Under the pieces are notes generated by a model. The model searched no databases and had not been told where the DNA came from. It worked only from the letters and a program-made list of their open reading frames with translations. The translations under genes and the position numbers were made by a program. A DNA stretch of 36,752 nucleotides from Paenibacillus koleovorans NBRC 103111 (GTDB taxonomy: Bacteria > Bacillota > Bacilli > Paenibacillales > NBRC-103111): the NCBI RefSeq assembly GCF_004000845.1, contig NZ_BIMA01000068.1, positions 1-36,752 of the forward strand. Direction: 5' to 3'. Numbering within the stretch: position 1 is the first letter of the stretch; each line of letters opens with the position of its first letter. Shown here piece after piece: positions 28,566 to 36,714 of this stretch.

Positions 28566-29447
28566 CTACTCTTTCAGCGAGCCGACCAATACGCCTTTTA
28601 CGAAATATTTTTGCAAAAACGGATATAAGAGCAAGATCGGCAAAGTCGCTACCATGACCGTCGCGTATTTGATCGTCAAGGCAACCTGGTACCGATCGGT
28701 CTGGCTGATCCCGGTCAGCATCTCTTCCATGCTGTTCGTGAGCAGCACTTCCCTCAGGACGAGCTGGAGCGGGAATAGCTTCGCATCCGTCAAGTAAATC
28801 AACGCCCCGAAGTACGAGTTCCAGTGGCCGACGGCGTAGAACAGCGACATGACCGCCATAACCGGCAACGATAACGGGATGATCACGCGGAACAGGATCG
28901 TAAAGTCGGTCGCGCCGTCGATTCTCGCCGATTCCTCGAGACTCTGCGGAACGCCCAGGAACGAAGTTCGCATGACGATAAGATTCCAAGTGCTGATTGC
29001 ACCCGGGATAATGAGCGCCCAACGGGTATTGTAGAGCCCGAGGTCGTTGATCAACAGGAACATCGGGATCAGGCCGCCGCCGAAAAACATCGTGATCGTG
29101 ATCATCAGCATCAGCGGATTCTTGAGCATCAAATTCCGGCGGGACAGCACATAGGCGCCCAGACTGGTCATGAACAGATTAAACAGGGTGCCGACAACCA
29201 CATAAAAGATCGTATTCTGATAGCCGGTTAAGATACGTTCGTTGGCAAATACCGCCTTGTAAGCGTCGAGCGAAAATCCCAATGGGCCAAACATAAGTCC
29301 CCGATGCTTCGTCAGCTCGACGGCATCGCTGACCGATGCAAAAGCGATGTATATAAACGGGTATAACGTGGAAGCCATAATCAACAGCATAAACAACACA
29401 TTGAGCGCATCGAATGAGAGTTCACCGATGCTGCGACGGGTTTTCAT
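28566..29447 (-). CDS. sugar ABC transporter permease (LplC/YtcP type)
   Basis: A 293-residue inner-membrane permease with six predicted membrane segments (for example about 15-36, 78-100, 113-132 and 143-160). The ATPase-docking EAA loop is EESARIDGATDFTILF at about 171-186, followed by IPLSLP. The C-terminus ends KYFVKGVLVGSLKE, as is typical of this subfamily. The start is ATG 29447 with a GGGGGCAGG ribosome binding site; the longer open frame overlaps the upstream permease. It is the partner of the LplB-type permease 13 nt upstream. No ATPase gene is present, so a shared MsmX-type ATPase elsewhere is presumed. Confidence 0.93.
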   Translation of the reverse strand: MKTRRSIGELSFDALNVLFMLLIMASTLYPFIYIAFASVSDAVELTKHRGLMFGPLGFSLDAYKAVFANERILTGYQNTIFYVVVGTLFNLFMTSLGAYVLSRRNLMLKNPLMLMITITMFFGGGLIPMFLLINDLGLYNTRWALIIPGAISTWNLIVMRTSFLGVPQSLEESARIDGATDFTILFRVIIPLSLPVMAVMSLFYAVGHWNSYFGALIYLTDAKLFPLQLVLREVLLTNSMEEMLTGISQTDRYQVALTIKYATVMVATLPILLLYPFLQKYFVKGVLVGSLKE

Positions 29448-29460
29448 CGTGCCTGCCCCC

Positions 29461-30438
29461 TTACCATAAGCTCGTCTCCGACACGCGTCGGCTGATCTTG
29501 TTGGCCAGGACGAGCAGCGTGAAGTTGATGACGGAGTTGAACAGCGAGACCGCCGTGCTGAAGCTGTAGCTCGACTCCAGAATGCCCTTGCGGTAGACGT
29601 AGGTCGAGATGACGTCGGCACTCGAGTAGGTGAGCGGATTGTACAGCAAAATAATTTTTTCGTGACCGACGCTCATCATGGAACCGAAGTTCAAGATCAG
29701 CATGATGATCACGATCGGCAAAATGCCGGGCAGCGTAATATGCAGCGCCATCTTCAAGCGGCCCGCACCGTCGACCTTGGCGGCTTCATACAGCGTCGGA
29801 TCGATATTCGCAATCGCAGCCAAGTAAATAATCGCCGACCAGCCGAGCCCCTGCCAAATGCCGGAGCCGACATAAATCGTCTTGAACCATTCGGGCTTCT
29901 GGAGGTACGGAATCGCATCGCCGCCGAACATCACGATCAGTTGATTGATCAGCCCGTCGCGCGTCGTGAAGTCCGTAATCATGCCGGCGATGATGACCAC
30001 CGAGATGAAGTGGGGCAAATACGAGATCGTCTGCACAAGCCGCTTGAACAGATTCAAGCGAATTTCATTCAATAGCAAGGCGAACAAAATCGGCATCGGG
30101 AAGCCGAAGATCAGCTCATAAACATTGATAAGTAGCGTGTTTTTGATGAGCCGCCAAAAATAGTAGCTGTCAAAGAAGGCTAAAAAATGTTTGAAGCCAA
30201 CAAATGGGCTAAGTAGAAACCCTACACTCGGACTATAGTCTCGGAAAGCGATTTGCAATCCATAAATAGGGACGTAATGGAAAATAATGTAATAAGCAAC
30301 GACGGGAAGGGCCATCATATAAACAAATCGGTTCCGTCGCAAATCCCGCAGCAGCCGCACCCCGTATGGCGGGAGGACGACGTCGCCGCCCTCCGCCTGT
30401 CCCGTTGCGCTGCTCCTCCATTGATTCGGCAGTCGCAT
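29461..30438 (-). CDS. sugar ABC transporter permease (LplB/YteP type)
   Basis: A 325-residue permease. After a cytosolic N-terminus of about 35 residues it has six predicted membrane segments, the subfamily signature HYVPIYGLQIAFRDYSP (54-70), and the EAA loop YEAAKVDGAGRLKMAL (217-232) followed by ITLPGILP. It imports oligosaccharide delivered by the lipoprotein encoded 41 nt upstream. Confidence 0.94.
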   Translation of the reverse strand: MRLPNQWRSSATGQAEGGDVVLPPYGVRLLRDLRRNRFVYMMALPVVAYYIIFHYVPIYGLQIAFRDYSPSVGFLLSPFVGFKHFLAFFDSYYFWRLIKNTLLINVYELIFGFPMPILFALLLNEIRLNLFKRLVQTISYLPHFISVVIIAGMITDFTTRDGLINQLIVMFGGDAIPYLQKPEWFKTIYVGSGIWQGLGWSAIIYLAAIANIDPTLYEAAKVDGAGRLKMALHITLPGILPIVIIMLILNFGSMMSVGHEKIILLYNPLTYSSADVISTYVYRKGILESSYSFSTAVSLFNSVINFTLLVLANKISRRVSETSLW

Positions 30439-30479
30439 GGTTGTCTCCGTTCCTTGTATGAAATTTCGTCCGTCCGGTG

Positions 30480-32066
30480 TTATCTCGCGTTATAACGCTG
30501 TAGAGCCGCTTGCTGAATCGCGATCGCGCGATCGATGCCCATATTTTTCAGCGTTTTGACGAAGTTGTCGAATTTGTCCATCGGCTCTATGCCCATGACG
30601 AACTTGTCCAGCATTTCTTTGGTGAACGTCTTGATGTCGTTCATGATCGCCGCATATTCGGAGCTTTCCTCCGGAGTCGGCGTCAAGCGCGGAAGATGCT
30701 TCTGGTTATCCGCGTTCATCCATACATCGAGCGAATGTCTGCCGTTTCTGGACGTCGCCGACTTCTGCTCCATCCAGCGTTTGTCCTGCACGAACGGACC
30801 GTAGGCAGAAGAAAGCGTCATCCGTCCCATCAAGTTATTGTCATTGAGCGCTTCCGGAATGAACTTCGGATAGTTGTTCTCCATCTTGTACGTTTCGCCT
30901 TCGATGCCGAAGTTGAACAGCATATTGCCTTCCGGACCGTAGTTGAAGTCCATCCATTGCACGAGGGCCGGAATGTTCTTCGCCGACGTCGTGATAGCGG
31001 CACCGTTGCCTGTAAAGGCGGGATCCTTCTGCCCGATGATCGGCTTCGTGCCTTTGGTCATCACCGGGTAAGGAGCCGCTTTCATCTCGAACGTAGGATG
31101 TTTGCCCTCCATCAGCGCGTTATAACGGCCGACCGTGTATTGTACATGCGCGCCGAGCTGGTCGCCGGTCAGCTTGGCGTCACGCAGCTTCGTGTCCATC
31201 GTGGCGTAGTCGGGATCGATGAGTCCTTCCTTGTACCACTTGTTCAGCGTGGCGATGTACTCTTTGAACTGCGGCTCCAGCATGCCGTATTTGACTTTGC
31301 CGTTTTCCTGGTAAAATTCGTTCAGGATGCCCCAGGCCGATTGGAAGCCGAGCTGATCCCACTTGTAGTACAGCGGCACTTCGTCCGCCTTGCCGTTTTT
31401 GTTCGGGTCGCCGTTCTTAAACGCTTTCAGCACCGTGTACCATTCATCGATCGTTTCAGGCGTCTTGAGACCCAGGTTGTTCAGCCAGTCCTGGCGCATG
31501 GCGATGCCCATGAACGTCAGCAGGAACGGGTCCCCGCGATAGAACGGGAAGGAGTAAATCGCGCCGCTGTCCGTGCTGATTATCTTCTTCATCTCCGGAT
31601 TTTCTTTCAGCAGCTTGGAGAGATTCGGCGCATACTTATCGATGTATTCATTAAGCCGAATGATTTTGCCGTCCTTGATATACTTCTCCGGTCCGCCGGG
31701 CAAGCTGATCCATCCCGCTTCGATGATGTCCGGCAAATCCTTGGACGCCATCATCAGGTTGAACGCCTCGTCGCTCTGCGGATGAATGAACTCGGCGACT
31801 ACCCCTGTTTTTTCTTGCTTTTTCTTGTAGGCGCCGTGTTCGCTGAGGTTTTTGATCGATGCCGCCGAATTGCTGTTCAGATACACCCAGTATTTCAGCT
31901 TGTCGATCTTTTCGACCGGAGCTGCCGTCTGCGACGACTGCGGCGCCTGCGACGGAGACGGCGAGCTGCCAGACCCCCCGTCCGAGCTGCAGCCTACGAG
32001 AGCCCCGATGAGCGGCAATGCAACCGTTGCCCTCACCCACTTCTTTTTGATGAACGTCCCTTTCAT
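30480..32066 (-). CDS. extracellular sugar-binding lipoprotein of ABC transporter (LplA type)
   Basis: A 528-residue lipoprotein: positively charged N-terminus, hydrophobic stretch and lipobox LVGC with lipidated C26, followed by a Ser/Gly/Pro/Gln-rich linker. The rest is a family 1 solute-binding fold (SKDLPDIIEAGW, MRQDWLNNLGLKTPETIDEW, GDPNKNGKADEVPLYYKW). It captures oligosaccharide outside the cell for the two permeases encoded next. The start is ATG 32066 with GAGGAGG 9 nt upstream; the in-frame TTG at 32084 overlaps that ribosome binding site. The 144-nt gap from the regulator gene suggests its own promoter, probably controlled by that regulator. Confidence 0.94.
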   Translation of the reverse strand: MKGTFIKKKWVRATVALPLIGALVGCSSDGGSGSSPSPSQAPQSSQTAAPVEKIDKLKYWVYLNSNSAASIKNLSEHGAYKKKQEKTGVVAEFIHPQSDEAFNLMMASKDLPDIIEAGWISLPGGPEKYIKDGKIIRLNEYIDKYAPNLSKLLKENPEMKKIISTDSGAIYSFPFYRGDPFLLTFMGIAMRQDWLNNLGLKTPETIDEWYTVLKAFKNGDPNKNGKADEVPLYYKWDQLGFQSAWGILNEFYQENGKVKYGMLEPQFKEYIATLNKWYKEGLIDPDYATMDTKLRDAKLTGDQLGAHVQYTVGRYNALMEGKHPTFEMKAAPYPVMTKGTKPIIGQKDPAFTGNGAAITTSAKNIPALVQWMDFNYGPEGNMLFNFGIEGETYKMENNYPKFIPEALNDNNLMGRMTLSSAYGPFVQDKRWMEQKSATSRNGRHSLDVWMNADNQKHLPRLTPTPEESSEYAAIMNDIKTFTKEMLDKFVMGIEPMDKFDNFVKTLKNMGIDRAIAIQQAALQRYNAR

Positions 32067-32210
32067 TCTCTGAATCCTCCTCAAGATTGGATAGGATACG
32101 AGGTACGCTCCCGCGTTTCCCCGACTTCATCATGCCTCAGCCATTCCTCCGTGCCTATACTCCAAGCTTCCGTTCCGTGCGCTGAACTTCATATTCCGAT
32201 GGGCATTCGT

Positions 32211-34562
32211 TCATGACCTTTCTTCATTCTTAAGATGCTCGCGATATTTGCCCGGCGTGACGCCGACGTACTTCTTGAAGACGCGGATCAAGCCGGCATC
32301 CTTGGCGTATCCGACCGACTCCGCGATCCGGTTCAGGCTTAGCGCTTCATCGTGCAGCAGCCGCTTCGCATGCTCGATGCGCACCCGTGCCAAATAATCG
32401 GCGAGATTAATGCCTTTGTACTTCTTGAAAAAGCCGGACACATACTGCGGCGTCAGCCGGAAGTGATCGGCGATGGAGATCAGGCTAAGCGAATTGTCCG
32501 CGTACCGCTCCTCGATATAGGCGCCGATGCGATCCGCAAGCACCGTCCCGGGGTCCTGCTGGGTAGATTCCACGCCTTCGCATATTTTTCGATAAATGTC
32601 GCGGATTTTCTCCTGCATCTCGCCCAGCGTCGAGCAGCTCGACAGTTCGGCGAGCGGGTCGAAATCGTGCTTGAACGCGGAACGTATCCGATCCGACGCA
32701 TCGTTCCATATTTGGATCAAAGTGCTCATCATATTAAAATACAGCAGCCGGCCCATCTCGAGCGAAATTTGCCGCGACTTGAAATTCATCTCGTCCACGT
32801 GGTTCAGCAAATGCTCGGCCTGTTCATAGTCGCCGGCCCGGATCGCGTTGGTCAGCTGCAGCTCCACGTCGAGCGGGTAATAGTAGCGGGCTTGAGCCTG
32901 GTCGATTTCGCGATAATGCGTCACTCGATTTTTCCCTTTGACAATCCGGTAATCGACAGCCGCCATCGCTTCGTTCAGACAGGTGCGGATCTCGGGGAAC
33001 CCATGCTTGACGTTGCTGACGCCGATGCTCGCCGCGATGCCGAACTTGCGATCGACAAACACCTTCAGATTCTCGATCGCCGCCTCCAACTGAACCGAAT
33101 GCTCCGCCGAGTCACCGGTGTTCAAATTCACGAGCAGCACGAGTCGGCTCCGATCCGTCTCGACCACGTAGACATGGTGCCGCGCCCCGAACAGCTCTTG
33201 GCTGACATTGGTCACGACGAATCGGACCATCGCCCATTGCCGTTCGTCGTCCTCGCCGGGAAACTTCTGGAAATCATCCACGTCTACTACGATAACCGCG
33301 AATTGGTCGGACACGAACCGGATGCCCACGAATTGCAGCGATTCCGCATTCATCGTCTTCGGATCGACCAGCCCGCGAAGCAGCCGGTTCAGGAAATTCG
33401 CTTGAATGGCCGGCGCCTGGAGATCCAGCAGCGTCTGCAGCTCCTCCTGGGAGCGCCAAGTATGCGACAGCGTCTCTTCGATCAGCAGGAACTCGCTCCG
33501 CCGCCTCCGGTCGGTCCCCTCCTCGCGTTTCACGATGGAATCGACCAGCTGGTTGATCGGACTGTACAGCCGCTTGGCCAGAACGTACGCTCCGCCGATC
33601 CCGAGCAGCAGGCAGATGCCAAGCAGCGTCAGCGCAAGCGACTGCACCCCGTGCACCGTTTCCATCAACGTCGCCCTCGGCACAAGAGAGACATACCGCC
33701 AGCCCGTCTCCGGAGAGACAACCGTCGTAACCGTCAGCTCCTCCCCATTGATCCGGGAAATGTAGGAAGCTTCGCCGACTGTCGGCTGCTCCGATCCAGG
33801 GAACATCACTTCGTCGAAATTCAGACTATCCAGCCGGTCGTCACCGCTGGACTCCGCCAGCAGCCGCCCCGTCTTGTCCGCGATAAATATTTTGGCTTGG
33901 TGCGCTCCTGTGAGGTTTTCCAGCAGCTCCCGGATGCGCTTCTCCTGGATCAAAACGACAAACGCCCCTTGCGACGAACCGCTCTCCCCGTACGGGATCG
34001 GCCGAATGTAAGTGATAACGCGCTCCGGGACATCCTGCCGGTTCTTCTCGGTGACTGCCATCACCGGCAAGTACAGCGCTTCGGGCCCGCTGCTTTGCAG
34101 AAATCCCCGCCACTGCTGTTCGGTGAGCCCTTCGTATTTATAGAAATTATTGTAGAAGACGCTGGCATCGCTTTTGACCGTCGGCGTCACAACCGTATCC
34201 TGTTCGCGAAAATACACATACTGCTGTTCAATAAACTCGTTGGCCATCGAATAGTGAGCTAACGAGTCCATGATCTCTTTGTACTCGTAAGGGGTCGGCG
34301 CGCCCATTGCCTGTGAGCGGCCGAGCAGCAGCTCGATTTTGGGCCGGAACGAAACTTTAACAGCCAGCTGCTCTACTTCCCGCAGCCGGCTGTCCATCAT
34401 CATACTAATTTGTTTCAGCATGGCCGTATTCGACCGGTTCACGTCCTCTTTGAGAATCCCCTGCATGTTCTGGTACAAGGCGATCGTCAGGAGCGTCGGG
34501 AACAGCAGGACGAGGATCAAGGCCAGCAGCATCGCCGCAAAAAAACTCATGTTTCGCTTCAT
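32211..34562 (-). CDS. transmembrane AraC-family transcriptional regulator with extracellular sensor
   Basis: A 783-residue one-component regulator. TM1 lies at about residues 8-30; an extracellular Cache-like sensor domain at about 35-300 (FIADKTGRLLAESSGDD); TM2 near 305-327, followed by a linker helix. A central cytosolic domain (about 390-520) faintly resembles a degenerate GGDEF/nucleotide-cyclase-like fold (FAVIVVDVDDFQKF). At the C-terminus is an AraC helix-turn-helix pair (about 680-778; SIADHFRLTPQYVSGFFKKY, then RIAESVGYAKDAGLIRVFKKY and GVTPGKYREHL). Such proteins in Paenibacillaceae sit beside Lpl-type transporters and activate them in response to extracellular sugar or binding protein. 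The gene starts 18 nt after the M14 peptidase, so the two are co-transcribed. Confidence 0.92.
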   Translation of the reverse strand: MKRNMSFFAAMLLALILVLLFPTLLTIALYQNMQGILKEDVNRSNTAMLKQISMMMDSRLREVEQLAVKVSFRPKIELLLGRSQAMGAPTPYEYKEIMDSLAHYSMANEFIEQQYVYFREQDTVVTPTVKSDASVFYNNFYKYEGLTEQQWRGFLQSSGPEALYLPVMAVTEKNRQDVPERVITYIRPIPYGESGSSQGAFVVLIQEKRIRELLENLTGAHQAKIFIADKTGRLLAESSGDDRLDSLNFDEVMFPGSEQPTVGEASYISRINGEELTVTTVVSPETGWRYVSLVPRATLMETVHGVQSLALTLLGICLLLGIGGAYVLAKRLYSPINQLVDSIVKREEGTDRRRRSEFLLIEETLSHTWRSQEELQTLLDLQAPAIQANFLNRLLRGLVDPKTMNAESLQFVGIRFVSDQFAVIVVDVDDFQKFPGEDDERQWAMVRFVVTNVSQELFGARHHVYVVETDRSRLVLLVNLNTGDSAEHSVQLEAAIENLKVFVDRKFGIAASIGVSNVKHGFPEIRTCLNEAMAAVDYRIVKGKNRVTHYREIDQAQARYYYPLDVELQLTNAIRAGDYEQAEHLLNHVDEMNFKSRQISLEMGRLLYFNMMSTLIQIWNDASDRIRSAFKHDFDPLAELSSCSTLGEMQEKIRDIYRKICEGVESTQQDPGTVLADRIGAYIEERYADNSLSLISIADHFRLTPQYVSGFFKKYKGINLADYLARVRIEHAKRLLHDEALSLNRIAESVGYAKDAGLIRVFKKYVGVTPGKYREHLKNEERS

Positions 34563-34580
34563 GTTGTAGCCACCGCCGTT

Positions 34581-35606
34581 TTATTCGTAGAATCGAAACA
34601 AAGTATCGAACAGGATCAGATGGTGATCCAGAATCTCGTCGTGCGTACACCGAAGCCGTCCGAAATCGAGCCCCATGTTCGTCTCGTACGTGCAGCTGAT
34701 TCCTCCGCATACATGGTGCATGGCGGCGTCGAACGTTAACTCGGTGGGACGGTCCCTGTCCTCCGGTCGCTCTTCGCGCTCATTCACCAAGTATTCGAGC
34801 CCGCGGGCCAAACATGCCTCCCGCACGTTTCGCGCGAAACGTGCCGTTTCTTGCCGTACTTTTCGCGGCATGTAAGCGGTGTCAAGGATGTGATTCACGC
34901 AATTGTCTCCGCCATGCAAGTGAAGGCAAAAATCGGCCGCCTCCCGTTCCGCGATCTCCAGCAACAGCTTCGTCTCCTTCGCCATCGGATCGTAAAACCG
35001 GTCATAGGCGATATTGACGCCGTCGTCGTTGAAGTAGCCGCCCAGATGAGCGACATGCTCCTTGATCGGGTGAACGCTTTTGCATTGCGGCCATCCGCAT
35101 AGCGTCCCGTCCTTCCAGGTCCCCTGGACGTAGTAACGGAACGTGTCGAAGTCGAGCCCGACCAGCGAATCGACCGGCACACGGGCGCGGCCGTCCGGGT
35201 TGGCGCAGGGAACGAGGATTAGCCGGAAGCGATCGCGATGATTATAGAGATAGTTCCACTCCTTGCCCCGATAATCCTTCCCCGTCTCGAGCACCTGGAT
35301 CAAATTCAGAATGGCGGCAACCCCTTCCAGCTCCCCGCCATGCACCCCGCCGAGCAGGTACAGCACCGGTTTGGCGTCTTCCCGTTTGTCCGCGTAGTAG
35401 CGCACGTCGCCGGCCCCGCAAGCCGAGCTGTAATTCGCCTGCCTCTTGAAATCTTGCTTCTCGCCGTAAGTCGCCAGGTAGATCGGCCGTCCGCCCGCGG
35501 AATATCCGGCGATCGTCGTCTCGCCTGCCTGTACACCCTGTATTTGCCTTTCCACATCCGCTAATGTCGTCTTCCAAAACTCCGGAATTACAGCCTGTTC
35601 GGCCAT
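34581..35606 (-). CDS. M14-family zinc carboxypeptidase
   Basis: A 341-residue metallopeptidase-like protein with M14 signatures: HGGELEG (zinc ligands H89 and E92), NPDGR (substrate-binding R140), LHLHGGD (third zinc ligand H229 or H231) and the catalytic Glu in TYETNMG (E308). It has no signal peptide, so it acts inside the cell. M14 relatives trim C-terminal residues, cleave gamma-D-Glu-mDAP bonds in peptidoglycan peptides, or deacylate amino acids. Its place upstream of the sensor-regulator (18 nt) suggests a peptide- or amino-acid-linked glycan, or generation of an inducer, but neither is shown. A GGGTGG ribosome binding site precedes ATG 35606. Confidence 0.88.
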   Translation of the reverse strand: MAEQAVIPEFWKTTLADVERQIQGVQAGETTIAGYSAGGRPIYLATYGEKQDFKRQANYSSACGAGDVRYYADKREDAKPVLYLLGGVHGGELEGVAAILNLIQVLETGKDYRGKEWNYLYNHRDRFRLILVPCANPDGRARVPVDSLVGLDFDTFRYYVQGTWKDGTLCGWPQCKSVHPIKEHVAHLGGYFNDDGVNIAYDRFYDPMAKETKLLLEIAEREAADFCLHLHGGDNCVNHILDTAYMPRKVRQETARFARNVREACLARGLEYLVNEREERPEDRDRPTELTFDAAMHHVCGGISCTYETNMGLDFGRLRCTHDEILDHHLILFDTLFRFYE

Positions 35607-35630
35607 TATGGTTCCACCCTTCCTCGTCCT

Positions 35631-35673
35631 TGTTGCCTATATCCATCCTACCCCGAACGGACTTTAGGCAACA
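35631..35673. promoter_or_regulatory. inverted repeat upstream of the peptidase-regulator operon
   Basis: A perfect 9-bp inverted repeat TGTTGCCTA (35631-35639) / TAGGCAACA (35665-35673), with centres 34 bp apart, 25 nt upstream of ATG 35606. It could be an operator with half-sites about three helical turns apart, or a leader hairpin. The rest of 35674-35901 shows a nine-G tract near 35850 but no clear promoter. Confidence 0.4.
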
Positions 35674-35901
35674 TGTGCTGTTCTTCCGATGGATGTTCGT
35701 TTCTTCCGGTCGAGGGAGAGCAGGTGTATTTAGCGGGGCTAGGAAGCTCGGCAGTTCCAGAATTGTGCCAGGATTCCACGTTTAGTTTAGCAAACCGAGG
35801 TTCTGTTAATACCTGTGAATCGTGAAATGGGTGGCTAGTGTGGGGAGATGGGGGGGGGCGGGGCAATGTTGTCAGGTTAGGGACTCCAACAGCGGCGAGT
35901 A

Positions 35902-36092
35902 AGCGGACCATACGGCCCTTATTTGTGAACAAAATGACTATTTTACGGGGTCAGCGGACATACGATGCGTTATTGGGGCCAAAAGTGAGGTTTTGAGGGG
36001 TCGAAAGGGCAAATAAGCGCATCTGTGTCCGCTCCGAGCTCGGCCTGACGAAACACCCACGCCCTTTCCCTTCAAATAAGCATAAGGAACGG
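35902..36092. repeat. nested palindromic intergenic element, copy B
   Basis: The same four-arm layout as copy A at 5672-5852. Forward arms lie at 35902-35925 (AGCGGACCATACGGCCCTTA, then TTTG) and 35953-35976. An inverted arm lies at 36009-36033 (GCAAATAAGCGCATCTGTGT, then CCGCT), and a degenerate fourth arm at about 36072-36092. The inner pair matches at about 20 of 24 positions around a 33-nt loop. Spacing between arms is about 51, 56 and 64 bp, compared with 49, 58 and 49 in copy A. Confidence 0.7.
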
Positions 36093-36119
36093 CAACCGGT
36101 CGTTTGGACCGGCTGCCGT
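36089..36119 (-). terminator. hairpin, probable terminator of the truncated surface-protein gene
   Basis: A 13-bp stem with one mismatch (ACGGCAACCGGTC at 36089-36101 with GACCGGCTGCCGT at 36107-36119) and a 5-nt loop. On the minus strand it is followed by a moderately T-rich stretch (TTCCTTATGCTTATTTG). It lies 37 nt after a likely old stop codon at 36156. Confidence 0.6.
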
Positions 36120-36155
36120 CATGTGATGATCTTCGAGACATGCAACATCTTATAA

Positions 36156-36651
36156 TTAATCGATAAACTGCACGTGCTGCAGCAACCGCTTCAGCATGAC
36201 GGAGATTGGCAGCCGGCATCTGAGTGACGGACGACTGGGCATCCCGGTTCACGATAACGGTATACGATTTCTGTGTCCCGTTCAGAGCGGTGACCGAAAT
36301 CGAGATCGTGTTTGCTCCTTCGCGGAGCGTCAGCTGCCCGCTCGACGTACCGCTCGCAACCGTCTGCGAAGGGTCGCCGTTTGCGCTCAACGTTATCGAA
36401 TCCGATGTGTCTGCGGTAACGGGCATGACCGTTATGAAGGAGACGTCTTGAGACACACGAGCCGAATAGCTGTCCGTATTTCCCGCGAAAGCAGGACTAA
36501 GCGTACCCGCCGAGAGTGACAATCCGCTCAGCTCCGCAGCCGATGTGTCCAGTCGGAAGCGGTTCGACTGCGCGTTCACGGTGTTGCCGGCGGCATCCTC
36601 CGCCTTAATGTGCAAGTACCAAAGTTCTGTCACCAAGGTATTGCCAGGCAA
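36156..36651 (-). pseudogene. truncated surface-protein gene, cadherin-like beta-sandwich remnant
   Basis: The minus strand encodes a clear fragment. It starts with an Ig-like segment, WYLHIKAEDAAGNTVNAQSN, followed by a complete cadherin-like beta-sandwich domain. That domain begins LSGLSLSAGTLSPAF and ends KSYTVIVNRDA at about 36238. After that the frame loses sense; a different frame gives a plausible short C-terminus (LLQHVQFID) with a stop at 36156, suggesting a frameshift. The 5' end is missing: within 10 nt of the fragment start the frame hits a stop inside the hairpin at 36653-36714. Such domains come from large SLH-type exported proteins. Confidence 0.72.
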
Positions 36652-36652
36652 T

Positions 36653-36714
36653 CTATGAACCTAAGAACACAACTCGGGAAGCTGGATTCTCGAGTACTGT
36701 ACTTAAGTTCATAG
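36653..36714. repeat. 62-nt imperfect palindrome at the truncation point of the surface-protein remnant
   Basis: Left and right arms pair at 23 of the outer 28 positions: CTATGAAC/GTTCATAG, TAAG/CTTA, ACA/TGT, ACTCG/CGAGT and GAA/TTC, separated by single or double mismatches, with a small apical loop. It has no T-tail, so it is not a terminator. It starts precisely where homology of the adjacent gene remnant stops. Confidence 0.65.

Noticed and set aside
30510-34262. Two long plus-strand frames (30510-32216 and 32352-34262)
   Set aside because: Antisense shadows of the binding-protein and AraC-regulator genes; basic, low-information translations and no ribosome binding sites.
36653-36714. 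Integron attC site or intrinsic terminator
   Set aside because: It lacks the RYYYAAC/GTTRRRY boxes of attC and has no U-tract following the stem.
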